A stretch of DNA of 64,000 nucleotides from DASXKD01 sp963734725 (GTDB taxonomy: Bacteria > Actinomycetota > Actinomycetes > Streptosporangiales > Streptosporangiaceae): the NCBI GenBank assembly GCA_963734725.1, contig CAVTIX010000029.1, forward strand, positions 124,001 through 188,000, given 5' to 3'. Under the pieces are notes generated by a model. It did not search any database, was not told the DNA's origin, and saw only the letters and a program-made list of their open reading frames with translations. The translations under genes were made by a program, and so were the position numbers. Shown here piece after piece: positions 34,951 to 43,865 of this stretch; the first letter of the stretch is position 1; every line of letters starts with the position of its first letter.

Positions 34951-34998
34951 GTCTAGACCTTTGGTGACACGGGATTGCGCGTCTATTTTCGTCTAGAC
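34951..34998. promoter_or_regulatory. Paired GTCTAGAC palindromes, candidate GntR operators
   Basis: Perfect palindromes GTCTAGAC at 34951-34958 and 34991-34998, each followed by CTT, with start points exactly 40 bp apart (about four helical turns). They lie between the permease/regulator operon and the divergent kinase operon. GTCTAGAC is the core of known HutC-subfamily operators such as the DasR site. A further partial GTCTA occurs at 34981 and at 35006. The downstream palindrome ends only 23 bp before the kinase start. Confidence 0.75.
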
Positions 34999-35021
34999 CT
35001 TAAGGGTCTACTCTCGTCTCT

Positions 35022-35924
35022 GTGCCCGATGTCTCCGAGTTGTTCGACCGCGTCCCGGCGCTGGCCCGGACCCCCCGGTCGGTGACCCCTCTGCCGGGCG
35101 GACTGACCAACCGGAACTACAAGGTGACAACCCCCGACGGGGCGTTCGTGGCCCGGGTCTGGTCCCGTGGCGACATGCTGGCGATCAACCGGGACCACGA
35201 GCATCACAACTCCGTGGCCGCGGCCCGGGCCGGTGTCGGCGCCCCGGTGGTGGCCTACCAGCCCGAGGACAGCCTGCTGGTCCTCGGCTATATCGAGGGG
35301 CGCACCTTCGGCAACGCCGACGTGACCAGCCCCGCGAACATCGGCCGGATCGCCCGGGCCTGCCGCCTGCTGCACGCCGGCCCGAGGTTCCTCGGCGAGT
35401 TCGACATGTTCGCCATCCAGCAGCGCTACCGGGCCGTGGCCCGCGAGCACGGATTTGCCATCCCGGCCGGCTACGACGACCTGATGGGGCACGTCGCCGA
35501 CGCCCGCGCGGCGCTCGCGGTCCGCCAGACCGCCACCGTCCCCTGCAACAACGACCTGCTCGCCGCGAACTTCATCGACGACGGGGAACGGATCTGGCTG
35601 ATCGACTACGAGTACTCGGGCAACAACGACCCCTGTTTCGAGCTGGGCAACATCTGGGGCGAGTGCGGGCTGTCCCTGGACGCGCTGGCCGAGCTGATCG
35701 CCGGCTACTACGGGACGGCGCTGCGGAACAAGATCGCTAGGGCCCGGATCCTCGGCCTGATGGGCAAGTACGGCTGGACGCTTTGGGGGGCGATCCAGCA
35801 CGCGACCAGCCCGCTGGACTTCGATTTCTGGGCGTGGGCGATGGAGCGCTTCGAGGGCGCGGCGCAGGGTTTCACTAGCTCCGACTTTGCCCGGCTCCTT
35901 GAGGACGTGCAGCGTGCGGACTAA
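35022..35924 (+). CDS. Choline-kinase/aminoglycoside-phosphotransferase-like kinase
   Basis: 300 residues, protein-kinase-like (APH) fold. N-lobe: PLPGGLTNRNYKVTTPDGAFVARVW, as in LicA/choline kinases. Catalytic loop CNNDLLAANFIDDG: the first residue of the usual HNDLxxxN is Asn rather than His, while Asp and the second Asn remain. The metal-binding DFE motif is LIDYEYSGNND. Such enzymes phosphorylate choline, ethanolamine or amino sugars. The start is GTG at 35022, with no clear Shine-Dalgarno, suggesting a short-leader or leaderless message. First gene of the four-gene operon controlled from the GTCTAGAC region. Confidence 0.82.
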   Translation: MPDVSELFDRVPALARTPRSVTPLPGGLTNRNYKVTTPDGAFVARVWSRGDMLAINRDHEHHNSVAAARAGVGAPVVAYQPEDSLLVLGYIEGRTFGNADVTSPANIGRIARACRLLHAGPRFLGEFDMFAIQQRYRAVAREHGFAIPAGYDDLMGHVADARAALAVRQTATVPCNNDLLAANFIDDGERIWLIDYEYSGNNDPCFELGNIWGECGLSLDALAELIAGYYGTALRNKIARARILGLMGKYGWTLWGAIQHATSPLDFDFWAWAMERFEGAAQGFTSSDFARLLEDVQRAD

Positions 35925-36022
35925 GGGCGCGGAGCCGGGCATCGGGGGCTCCGGGGGTCGTCGCCCGGGCAAGCAGAGTCCGGGGCTCTTGGACGATGCG
36001 CAGGGAGAGGACTAGGTAATCG

Positions 36023-38488
36023 ATGGCTGAGCTGCCGCAGCGCGCCCGCGTCGTGATCATCGGCGGGGGGGTGATCGGGACCAGCGTCGCCTACCACCTG
36101 GCCGCAGCCGGCTGCCGCGATGTGCTCCTGCTGGAGCAGGGCCAGCTGTCCTGCGGGACCACCTGGCACGCGGCCGGGCTCGTCGGCCAGTTGCGCGCCT
36201 CGGAGAGCGGGACCCGCCTGGTCCAGTACTCCACCGAGCTGTACTCCCGGCTGGCCGGGGAGGTGGGCCTGGATACGGGGTTCGTCCGCTGCGGCGGCGT
36301 CATCGTGGCGCGGACCCCGGAGCGCCTGGTCCAGTTGCGCCGTACGGCCGCCACGGCGGAAGCGTACGGCCTGGCGTGCGAGATCATCACCCCGGAGCGC
36401 GCGGGCGAACTGTGGCCGGTCATGGATACCACCGGATTGTGCGGGGCGGCCTGGCTGCCCGACGACGGCAAAGCCAACCCCGCCGATCTCACCTACGCGC
36501 TGGCCAAGGGCGCCAGGGATGCGGGCGTGGTTATCGCCGAGCGCACCCGGGTAACCGGTGTGCTCACCGCGCGCGGTGCGGTTACGGGGGTCCGCACCGC
36601 GCGCGGCGACGTCGAGGCCGAGATCGTGGTCAACTGCGCAGGCCAGTGGGCCAAGCAGGTGGGCGCGTGGTGCGGGGTAACCGTGCCGCTGCATTCGTGC
36701 GAGCACTTCTACGTGGTCACCGAGCCGATCGAGGGCGTCCACCGCGACCTGCCGATCCTGCGCGACCCGGACGGCTACACCTACTTCAAGGAGGAGGTGG
36801 GCGGCCTGGTCGTGGGCGGGTTCGAGCCCAACGCCAAGCCGTGGGTGGCGCCCGACGCGCTGCCCCACCCGTTCGAGTTCCAGCTGCTGCCCGAGGACTG
36901 GGACCACTTCTCGCTGCTGGCCGACCAGGCGCAGCTGCGGGTGCCCGCGCTGCGCACGGCCGGAATCAAGAAGATGTACAACGGCCCGGAGAGCTTCACG
37001 CCGGACAACCAGTTCCTCATCGGGGAAGCGCCTGAGTGCCGCAACTTCTTCGTGGCGGCCGGGTTCAACTCGGTCGGCATCGCCTCCGCGGGCGGCGCCG
37101 GCCAGGCGCTGGCGCAGTGGATCCTCACCGGCGACCCCGGCATCGACCTCACCGGCTCCGACATCCGGCGGTTCGCCTCGTTCCACGGGAACAACCGCTG
37201 GCTGCGCGACCGGGTCGGCGAGATCCTCGGCCTGCACTACGCGATGCCCTGGCCGAACCGTGAGCTGGCCACGGCCCGCCCGTTCCGCCGCTCCCCGGTG
37301 CACCACCTGCTGGCCGGCGCCGGCGCCTGTTTCGGCAGCCGCATGGGCTGGGAGCGGCCGAACTTCTTCGCGCCGCCGGGGGAGGCGCCGGTCATCGAGT
37401 ACTCCTGGGGGGCGCAGAACTGGCTGCCCGCCTGCGCGGCGGAGCAGCGTGCCGCCCGCCGGGACGTGGCGTTGTTCGACCAGACCTCGTTCTCCAAGTA
37501 CCTGCTCACCGGGCCGGACGCGGAGAAGGCCCTGCAGTGGCTGTGCACCGCGGACGTGGCCGTCGATCCCGGGTGGACGGTCTATACCGGCATGCTTAAC
37601 GAACGCGGCGCCTATGAGTCCGACCTCACCGTGACCCGGGTTTCGGAGCTGGACTACCTGCTGATCAGCAGCGCGGCGACCACCGAACGGGACAAGCACC
37701 ACATCACCACGCGGATGTCCCCTGGCGCCCGGGCCCGGCTGGTCGATGTGACCTCGGCGTACGCGGTGTTCGGCGTGATGGGGCCACGGTCCCGGGACCT
37801 GCTCGCCTCACTGTCCGACGACGACCTGTCCGACGAGGCATTTCCGTTCCGGGCCAGCAGGCAGATCAGCCTCGGCTACTTCACCGTCCGGGCGACCAGG
37901 ATCACCTACGTCGGCGAGCTGGGCTGGGAGCTGTATGTGCCGTGCGAGTTCGCGGTCGGCGTGTTCGAGCTGCTGACCCGGGCCGGGCGTGAGTTCGGGC
38001 TGGTCAACGCCGGCTACTACGCGATCGAGTCGATGCGCCTGGAGAAGGGCTACCGGGCCTACGGGCGGGAGCTGACCCCCGACTACGGGCCGGTCGAAGC
38101 CGGGCTCGGTTTCGCCTGCAAGCTCCGCACCGACATAAGCTTTCTTGGCCGGGAAGCGGTCGAGAAGACCAGGGCGGAGGGTCCACGACGGCGGCTGGTC
38201 TCCCTGGTTGCCGATGACCCGGACACGATGATGTGGGGCGGCGAGCTTGTGCTGCGGGATGGCCTGGCCGCGGGCCAGGTTACCTCGGCGGCCTGGGGGG
38301 AAGCTCTCGGTGCGACGGCTGGCCTGGCCTATATCTGGGATCCGGTCGGTGACCCGGTCACGCCGGAGTTCGTCCGCACTGGTTCCTACCAGGTGAACGT
38401 GGGCGGTGAAATCCGGGCCGTGACGGTCTCGCTGCGCCCGCCGTTCGACCCGGCCGGAGAACGGGTGCGCGGCAGATCCGTGCCCTAG
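36023..38488 (+). CDS. FAD-dependent dimethylglycine/sarcosine dehydrogenase-like protein with GcvT domain
   Basis: 821 residues in the four-part layout of dimethylglycine and sarcosine dehydrogenases. The DAO FAD domain starts RVVIIGGGVIGTSVAYHLAAAG (about 9-30) and has CGTTWHAAGLVGQLR, whose His region is typical for covalent flavin. The FAO_M linker follows at about 370-425, then the GCV_T folate domain (about 430-710; YDQTSFSKYLLTGPDAEK-like, with LDYLLISSAATTERD and ELGWELYVP) and the GCV_T C-terminal barrel. It would oxidise an N-methyl or secondary amine and pass one carbon to tetrahydrofolate. It is followed by sdaA after 22 nt. Confidence 0.9.
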   Translation: MAELPQRARVVIIGGGVIGTSVAYHLAAAGCRDVLLLEQGQLSCGTTWHAAGLVGQLRASESGTRLVQYSTELYSRLAGEVGLDTGFVRCGGVIVARTPERLVQLRRTAATAEAYGLACEIITPERAGELWPVMDTTGLCGAAWLPDDGKANPADLTYALAKGARDAGVVIAERTRVTGVLTARGAVTGVRTARGDVEAEIVVNCAGQWAKQVGAWCGVTVPLHSCEHFYVVTEPIEGVHRDLPILRDPDGYTYFKEEVGGLVVGGFEPNAKPWVAPDALPHPFEFQLLPEDWDHFSLLADQAQLRVPALRTAGIKKMYNGPESFTPDNQFLIGEAPECRNFFVAAGFNSVGIASAGGAGQALAQWILTGDPGIDLTGSDIRRFASFHGNNRWLRDRVGEILGLHYAMPWPNRELATARPFRRSPVHHLLAGAGACFGSRMGWERPNFFAPPGEAPVIEYSWGAQNWLPACAAEQRAARRDVALFDQTSFSKYLLTGPDAEKALQWLCTADVAVDPGWTVYTGMLNERGAYESDLTVTRVSELDYLLISSAATTERDKHHITTRMSPGARARLVDVTSAYAVFGVMGPRSRDLLASLSDDDLSDEAFPFRASRQISLGYFTVRATRITYVGELGWELYVPCEFAVGVFELLTRAGREFGLVNAGYYAIESMRLEKGYRAYGRELTPDYGPVEAGLGFACKLRTDISFLGREAVEKTRAEGPRRRLVSLVADDPDTMMWGGELVLRDGLAAGQVTSAAWGEALGATAGLAYIWDPVGDPVTPEFVRTGSYQVNVGGEIRAVTVSLRPPFDPAGERVRGRSVP

Positions 38489-38510
38489 CGCGAGTGAGAG
38501 GAGCCGGGCC

Positions 38511-39872
38511 ATGGCGATCAGCGCGTTCGACCTGTTCAAGATAGGCATCGGCCCGTCAAGTTCACACACCGTCGGGCCGATGCGAGCGGCGGGGATGTTC
38601 GCCGAGTCACTGCCCGCCGAGGGGGTCTCCGGGCTGCGGGTGGAGTTGTTGGGCTCGCTGGGCGCCACCGGGCACGGCCACGGCAGCGTCAAGGCGGTGG
38701 TGCTCGGGCTGAGCGGTGAGCATCCGGAGACCGTGGACCCGGTGGCCGCCGAGCCGCTGGTGGCCCGGGTCCGCGAGACCCGCCGGCTCACCCTGCCCGG
38801 GGGCCGCGAGATCACCTTCGACCCCGACTCAGACATCGTCCTGCACCGTCGCAAGCGCCTGCCGTTCCACTCCAACGCGATGCTCTTCGTCGCCGTGGAC
38901 GACCAGGGCGAGAGCCTGATGGAACGCACCTACTACTCGATCGGCGGCGGCTTCGTGCTCGGCGAGGACGAGCATGGCGCGCCCCGGATCGAGGCGGACG
39001 CCACGCCGGTGCCGTACCCCTTCGACACCGGAGCGGAACTGCTCGCCCACACTGAGAAAACGGGCCTGCCGATCAGCGGCGTGATGATGGCCAACGAGCT
39101 TGTCCGCAGGGACGAAGCGGCGGTCCGGGCCGGCCTGCTGCGGATCTGGCGGGTGATGCAGGAGTGCGTCGAAGCTGGAAGCCACGCGGACGGGGTGCTG
39201 CCCGGCGGCCTGAAAGTCCGCCGCCGGGCCAGGAGCCTGCGCGAGACGCTGGAACGCACCGGCGACCCCGCCGACCCGCTGTACGCCATGGAGTGGGTGA
39301 CGCTCTACGCGCTTGCCGTCAACGAACAGAACGCCTCCGGCGGGCGGGTGGTCACCGCCCCCACCAACGGCGCGGCCGGGATCATCCCGGCGGTGCTCCA
39401 CTACTACGTCACGTTCGTGCCGGGCGCGAACGACGACGGCGTGGTGGCCCTCCTGCTCACCGCCGCCGCGATCGGCGCCCTGTTCAAGCAGAACGCCTCG
39501 ATCTCCGGCGCCGAGGTCGGCTGCCAGGGCGAGGTCGGCTCGGCCTGCTCGATGGCCGCGGCCGGCCTCGCCGAAGTGCTCGGCGGGTCACCGGAGCAGG
39601 TCGAGAACGCCGCGGAGATCGGCGTCGAGCACAACCTCGGCCTCACCTGCGACCCGGTGGGCGGGCTGGTCCAGATCCCGTGCATCGAGCGCAACGCCAT
39701 CGCCTCGGTCAAGGCCATCACCGCGGCCCGGATGGCGGTCCGCGGCGACGGCACGCACCACGTGTCGCTGGACAAGGCGATCAAGACCCTCCGGGAGACC
39801 GGCGCGGATATGAAGGACAAGTACAAGGAGACCGCCCGCGGCGGCCTGGCGGTCAACGTCATCGAGTGCTGA
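38511..39872 (+). CDS. sdaA: L-serine ammonia-lyase (iron-sulfur type, single chain)
   Basis: 453 residues. Converts L-serine to pyruvate and ammonia. The N-terminal beta domain begins SAFDLFKIGIGPSSSHTVGPMRAA. The C-terminal alpha domain has the signature GAEVGCQGEVGSACSMAAAGLAEVLGG and GLTCDPVGGLVQIPCIERNA, whose cysteines hold the 4Fe-4S cluster. Full family length, and intact. GAGAGGAG stands before the ATG. Its place after a demethylating dehydrogenase suggests serine, or glycine turned into serine, is the carbon entering central metabolism. Confidence 0.95.
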   Translation: MAISAFDLFKIGIGPSSSHTVGPMRAAGMFAESLPAEGVSGLRVELLGSLGATGHGHGSVKAVVLGLSGEHPETVDPVAAEPLVARVRETRRLTLPGGREITFDPDSDIVLHRRKRLPFHSNAMLFVAVDDQGESLMERTYYSIGGGFVLGEDEHGAPRIEADATPVPYPFDTGAELLAHTEKTGLPISGVMMANELVRRDEAAVRAGLLRIWRVMQECVEAGSHADGVLPGGLKVRRRARSLRETLERTGDPADPLYAMEWVTLYALAVNEQNASGGRVVTAPTNGAAGIIPAVLHYYVTFVPGANDDGVVALLLTAAAIGALFKQNASISGAEVGCQGEVGSACSMAAAGLAEVLGGSPEQVENAAEIGVEHNLGLTCDPVGGLVQIPCIERNAIASVKAITAARMAVRGDGTHHVSLDKAIKTLRETGADMKDKYKETARGGLAVNVIEC

Positions 39873-39886
39873 CCGGAGGGACGGGC

Positions 39887-40861
39887 ATGGCAACCGCGCT
39901 GCTGCGCATGATCAACTCTCAGGCCGACGCCCTGGAGCGCATCGCCGGGCTCGAGTTGTCCGGGCCCGCGGACGTGCTTGCCCAGGCCCGCCGGGTCGTG
40001 CTGGTGGGCACGGGCACCAGCCTGCACGCGGCGGAACTCGGGGCGATGATGCTGGCCCGGGCGGGCCGCGACGCGTACGCCTACCCGGCCGCCACCTGGG
40101 CGCGGTGGGGCAACGGGCCGCGCGCGGGGGACGCCGTCTGCGTGATCACGCACACGGCGGAGACCGCGTACGCGGCCCGCGCCCGGGCCGGTGCGCTGGC
40201 CGCGGGAGTGCCGGTGGTATCGGTCACCGGAGTCGGCCGGGGCTGGCCCGAGGCGATCGAGACCGTCCCCCCGGACGAATCGCATACCTACTCGGTGAGC
40301 TACACCGCAACGCTGGCGGTGCTGGCCCGGCTCGCCTACGCGCTGGGCGCACCGGATGGCGCCCCCGATCAGCTGGCACTCGCCGCGGCGCAGGTCCGGG
40401 AGGTTTGCGCGGACCCGGACCCCGCGCCGGTCGCGGTGCCCGCCCGCAGCCTGGCAATCGTCGGCTGCGGGCCGTGGGCGATCACCGCGCGGGAGGGCGC
40501 GCTGAAGATACGGGAGGCGGCCCGGATGCTCGCCGAGGGCTTCGACACCGACCGCCTGCTGCACGGCGGCGCCGTCCCCTACACGGCGGCGGACGGGTTT
40601 GTGGTGCTGGCGCCCGCGGCGGACCCCGACGGCCTGACCGGCGCCGTCGCCGACGCGGCCCGCGCGGAAGGAATGGCGGTCACCGAGCTCGCCGCCCCGC
40701 CCGGCCTCGCGCCCCTGCTCGCCCAGATCCCGATGACCGTGCGGCTCCAGCTTCTCGCCGAAACCTTCGCCAGGCTCCGGCGCCAGAACCCGGACGTGGC
40801 GATCGTCGGCGCCTGGGACGAGCCGGCGCTGTGGGCGATGGGCGCTCCCGTGTCATCGTGA
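39887..40861 (+). CDS. SIS-domain protein (GlmS-isomerase/FrlB-like)
   Basis: 324 residues from the ATG at 39887, preceded by GGAGGGAC. Two sugar-isomerase domains. The first has ARRVVLVGTGTSLHAAELGAMM (phospho-sugar loop). The second has IVGCGPWAITAREGALKIREAARMLAEGF, with the GlmS-like EGALKxxE and the His of DRLLHGGAVP. This type isomerises or deglycates phosphorylated amino sugars: GlmS, AgaS, and FrlB, which splits fructoselysine-6-phosphate. In an operon with a kinase, a permease and a UTRA regulator, a deglycase or deaminase role is a reasonable guess. Confidence 0.82.
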   Translation: MATALLRMINSQADALERIAGLELSGPADVLAQARRVVLVGTGTSLHAAELGAMMLARAGRDAYAYPAATWARWGNGPRAGDAVCVITHTAETAYAARARAGALAAGVPVVSVTGVGRGWPEAIETVPPDESHTYSVSYTATLAVLARLAYALGAPDGAPDQLALAAAQVREVCADPDPAPVAVPARSLAIVGCGPWAITAREGALKIREAARMLAEGFDTDRLLHGGAVPYTAADGFVVLAPAADPDGLTGAVADAARAEGMAVTELAAPPGLAPLLAQIPMTVRLQLLAETFARLRRQNPDVAIVGAWDEPALWAMGAPVSS

Positions 40862-40995
40862 CCCGGGAACCTGCCTGCCGCCGGGCTGGCCTGGCGGGGC
40901 CGGGGAATGGCATCACCTTCCCCAACCGCGCCGCCGGCCGCTGACATCTGCCCTACCATTTCGAACCGGTGACGTGTGAGCGAGAGCGGGACACG

Positions 40996-42672
40996 GTGTC
41001 AACTTGCGCGCTGGGGCATTCCGTCTCCCCCGGAATGGCATCCTGCGAGGTTTGCGGCGATGAGCTGAGGCGTTTCTGCAGTCAGGGTCACGCCAGCAGA
41101 GCCGGCGCGCTCTTTTGCGGAACGTGCGGTGAAATGCTGCCGCTCGTGGGCGGCGTGCCCGTGATGGCTGCCGCGGCTCCGCTCACGATGGACTACAGCA
41201 GCGGTTCGTTCGCCGACTTCATCGCCGGTGCTGACGAGGATGTCCCCGGGGCTGGCTTGCCTTCGACAGCGGTCGCCCCCCGGGGGCCGATCACCGAGCC
41301 GGAGCAGGTCCCCGAGCCGGAGCAGGTCCCCGAGCCGGAGCAGGTCCCCGAGCCGGAGCAGGTCCTCGAGCCGGAGCCGGCGACGGAGCCGAAGCCCGCC
41401 CCGCCCGCGTCGAAGGCTGTCCCGCCGCCGGTCGCGAACGGCGGGACTATCACCACCATGCCGACCGACCTGCGGTTCACGGTTCCGCCCGATGCTCCCC
41501 GTACCTGGCGGAGCAGCACAAAACCGCGGGATGAGCCCGGTCCCGACGGCGGCGTGCATCACGACGACGGCCCACCCTCGGCAGAAGAACCCGGGTCGGC
41601 TGCCGAACCCCGGCCCTGGCGCTCCCGCCGCTTCCGGGTGATCGCGATCGTGGTGGTCGTGGCCGTGCTGGGCGCAGGCGGCACAGTCGGCGCCGTCGCT
41701 CTGCACCATCACTACGCGGCCAAGCTGACCGCGCCGCCCAGCCCGCCGGTCGCCAGGGCGAGCACAACCCCCTCGGGGGTAAGCACTTCCCCGGCGCCGT
41801 CCAGCCCCGCCCAGCCGGTCCAGCTACCGGGCTGGGCCGCGCCGATCCCGGTGCAAACCGACGGTGGCGCCGTCATCACCGGGGTCTCCTGCCCCACTAC
41901 CTCGGCCTGCTACGCGGCTGACAGCAGCGGCGCCGTGCTGTCGTCCAAGCCGCCGGCCGGCTGGCATCGCGTGGCCACCGACTCAGCGGCCAGGCTGGTG
42001 GCTATCTCCTGCGCCACCGCCACCAGATGCGTCGCGTTGGACAACGCGGGCGACGCGTTCGGGCTCAAGAACGGAGTCTGGAGCAGCCCGGGCTTGGTGG
42101 ACACAGGCACCGGCGCCTTCACCGGGCTGTCCTGCCCCACCGTCACCTTCTGCATGGCCAGCGACAGCAGCGGCGTGGCGTACGCCGAAACCCGCGGTGG
42201 CTGGCAGCCGTTCAACGTGGACACCAGCGGCGGCGGCCTGACCGGGGTGTCCTGCGCGAACGCCAGTTTCTGCGTGGCCGTTGACAGCGGCGGCGGCGCC
42301 TACACCTACCACGGCAGCTCGTGGACCGGCGCCGCTGCGATCGACGCCGGCCATTCGTTCACCGCGGTGTCTTGCGCCACGGCCACGTTCTGCGTGGCAG
42401 TGGACAACGCCGGTAACGCCGCGGTCTTCACCGAGGGAAAGTGGCACGTGAGCCCCATGACCAGCACCGCGCTCACGGTCTCCTGCCCGGTCCGGGATTT
42501 CTGCGTGGCCACCAATGCCACCGGCGGGGCGGTGGTCTACCAGGGCGGGACGTGGTCCCCGGTGACCGTGGTGGACGGCGCCACGGCAATCAATACTCTT
42601 AGCTGTGCGAGCTCGACGTTCTGCGTGGCCACCGACCACCACGGTGACGTCCTTTATTACCGGCCAACCTAG
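40996..42672 (+). CDS. Membrane protein: cytosolic double zinc ribbon plus seven-repeat extracytoplasmic propeller
   Basis: 558 residues from the GTG at 40996; another GTG at 40969 would add nine residues. Two zinc ribbons lie at the N-terminus (CALGHSVSPGMASCEVCG and CSQGHASRAGALFCGTCG). A Pro/Glu region with PEPEQV repeats follows, then a membrane helix (VIAIVVVVAVLGAGGTVGAVAL). Outside the membrane are seven repeats of about 39 residues, each with SC-x5/6-C (SCPTTSAC, SCATATRC, SCPTVTFC, SCANASFC, SCATATFC, SCPVRDFC, SCASSTFC) and an ASDSSG-like turn. This predicts a seven-bladed propeller with one disulfide per blade. A sensor or binding role across the membrane is inferred; no known family function. 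Confidence 0.75.
   Translation: MSTCALGHSVSPGMASCEVCGDELRRFCSQGHASRAGALFCGTCGEMLPLVGGVPVMAAAAPLTMDYSSGSFADFIAGADEDVPGAGLPSTAVAPRGPITEPEQVPEPEQVPEPEQVPEPEQVLEPEPATEPKPAPPASKAVPPPVANGGTITTMPTDLRFTVPPDAPRTWRSSTKPRDEPGPDGGVHHDDGPPSAEEPGSAAEPRPWRSRRFRVIAIVVVVAVLGAGGTVGAVALHHHYAAKLTAPPSPPVARASTTPSGVSTSPAPSSPAQPVQLPGWAAPIPVQTDGGAVITGVSCPTTSACYAADSSGAVLSSKPPAGWHRVATDSAARLVAISCATATRCVALDNAGDAFGLKNGVWSSPGLVDTGTGAFTGLSCPTVTFCMASDSSGVAYAETRGGWQPFNVDTSGGGLTGVSCANASFCVAVDSGGGAYTYHGSSWTGAAAIDAGHSFTAVSCATATFCVAVDNAGNAAVFTEGKWHVSPMTSTALTVSCPVRDFCVATNATGGAVVYQGGTWSPVTVVDGATAINTLSCASSTFCVATDHHGDVLYYRPT
41296..41367 (+). repeat. Four tandem 18-bp units encoding PEPEQV
   Basis: The unit GAGCCGGAGCAGGTCCCC occurs at 41296, 41314, 41332 and 41350, the last with one change (CTC). 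It encodes Glu-Pro-Glu-Gln-Val-Pro in the disordered segment between the zinc ribbons and the membrane helix. The near-identity of the copies indicates recent expansion, and copy number is likely to vary between strains. Confidence 0.9.
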
Positions 42673-42674
42673 GC

Positions 42675-43865
42675 ATGGCTGAGGGCGACGCTCGTCCCGG
42701 CCCGCTGGCCGGGCTGCTGGTGGCCGACTTCTCCCGGGTCCTGGCCGGCCCGTACTGCACGATGCTGCTCGCCGACCTGGGCGCGGACGTGATCAAGGTG
42801 GAGAGCCCCGCCGGGGACGACACCCGCGGCTGGGTCCCGCCGACCCGGGATGGGGTCGCTACGTATTACCTCGCGATCAACCGGAACAAGCGGTCGGTGG
42901 CGCTCGATCTGAAAGACCGCGCCGGCCGCGCCGCGGCCGCCGAACTCGCCTGCCGGGCCGACATCATGGTGCAGAACTTCAAGCCCGGTGGGCTGGCACG
43001 GTACGGCCTGGACTACGACGCCGTCCGCACGGCCAACCCTGGCATCATCTACGCCTCCATCACCGGCTTCGGCACCACCGGCGGCGCCCACCTGCCGGGG
43101 TACGACCTGATGGCGCAGGCCGTGTCCGGCCTGATGAGCCTCACCGGCGAGGCGGACGGCCCGCCGCAGCGCGCGGGCATCTCCGTGATCGACGTGATGA
43201 CCGGCCTGCACACGGCCATCGCGATCCTCGCCGCTTTGCACCACCGCTCGGCCACCGGCGAAGGGCAGCACGTCGAGTCGACGCTGCTCGGCTCGGCGCT
43301 GTCCGGGATGGTGAACCAGACCACCGCCTACGTCGCCGGGGGGGTGGTCCCGTTCCGGATGGGCAACTCCCATCCCAGCCTGACGCCGTACGAACCGCTG
43401 CCCACCGCGGACGGCGAACTCATCGTCACGGCGGGCAACGACCGGCAGTTCCGCCGGCTGTGCGAGGTGATCGGGGCGCCGCAGCTAGCCGACGACCCGC
43501 GGTTCGCCACGACCGGCGGCCGCACAGCCCACCGGGCGGAACTGCGGCCGCTGCTGGTCGAGCGGCTGGCGGCCCGGTCGTCGGCGGAATGGTTCGACCT
43601 GCTGATCGCCGCTGGCGTGCCCTGCGGCCCGATCAACACGGTGGATGCCGGGGTCGAGTTCGCCCGCAGCATCGGCCTGCGGCCGGTCGCGACCGCGGGC
43701 GGCACGCCCACTATCCGGCACCCGGTTGACTTCTCCGCGACACCGCCGAGCTACCCGCTGCCCCCGCCGGGCCTGGACGAGCATGGCGACCAGATCCGCG
43801 CCTGGCTCGCCGCCCCGCCCGCCCCGCCGCCGTGGCGCGGCGGGGGAGAAAGGACGAGCCCATGA
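42675..43865 (+). CDS. Family III (CaiB/BaiF) CoA-transferase
   Basis: 396 residues. The opening GPLAGLLVADFSRVLAGPYCTMLLADLGADVIKVESPAGDDTRGW is diagnostic for class III CoA-transferases. ASITGFGTTG and PGYDLMAQAVSGLMSLTGEADGPPQRAG include the region of the catalytic Asp (YDLMAQA). It moves CoA between two carboxylic acids. It overlaps the next gene as ATGA, which makes a pathway link with the lyase very likely: CoA activation of a substrate such as citrate, citramalate or malate, followed by C-C cleavage (inference). Confidence 0.9.
   Translation: MAEGDARPGPLAGLLVADFSRVLAGPYCTMLLADLGADVIKVESPAGDDTRGWVPPTRDGVATYYLAINRNKRSVALDLKDRAGRAAAAELACRADIMVQNFKPGGLARYGLDYDAVRTANPGIIYASITGFGTTGGAHLPGYDLMAQAVSGLMSLTGEADGPPQRAGISVIDVMTGLHTAIAILAALHHRSATGEGQHVESTLLGSALSGMVNQTTAYVAGGVVPFRMGNSHPSLTPYEPLPTADGELIVTAGNDRQFRRLCEVIGAPQLADDPRFATTGGRTAHRAELRPLLVERLAARSSAEWFDLLIAAGVPCGPINTVDAGVEFARSIGLRPVATAGGTPTIRHPVDFSATPPSYPLPPPGLDEHGDQIRAWLAAPPAPPPWRGGGERTSP

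Noticed and set aside
35925..36022. A glycine riboswitch before the GcvT-type dehydrogenase
   Set aside because: The 98-bp gap lacks the conserved GGAGAG...ACCGAAG-type core and the paired aptamer layout.
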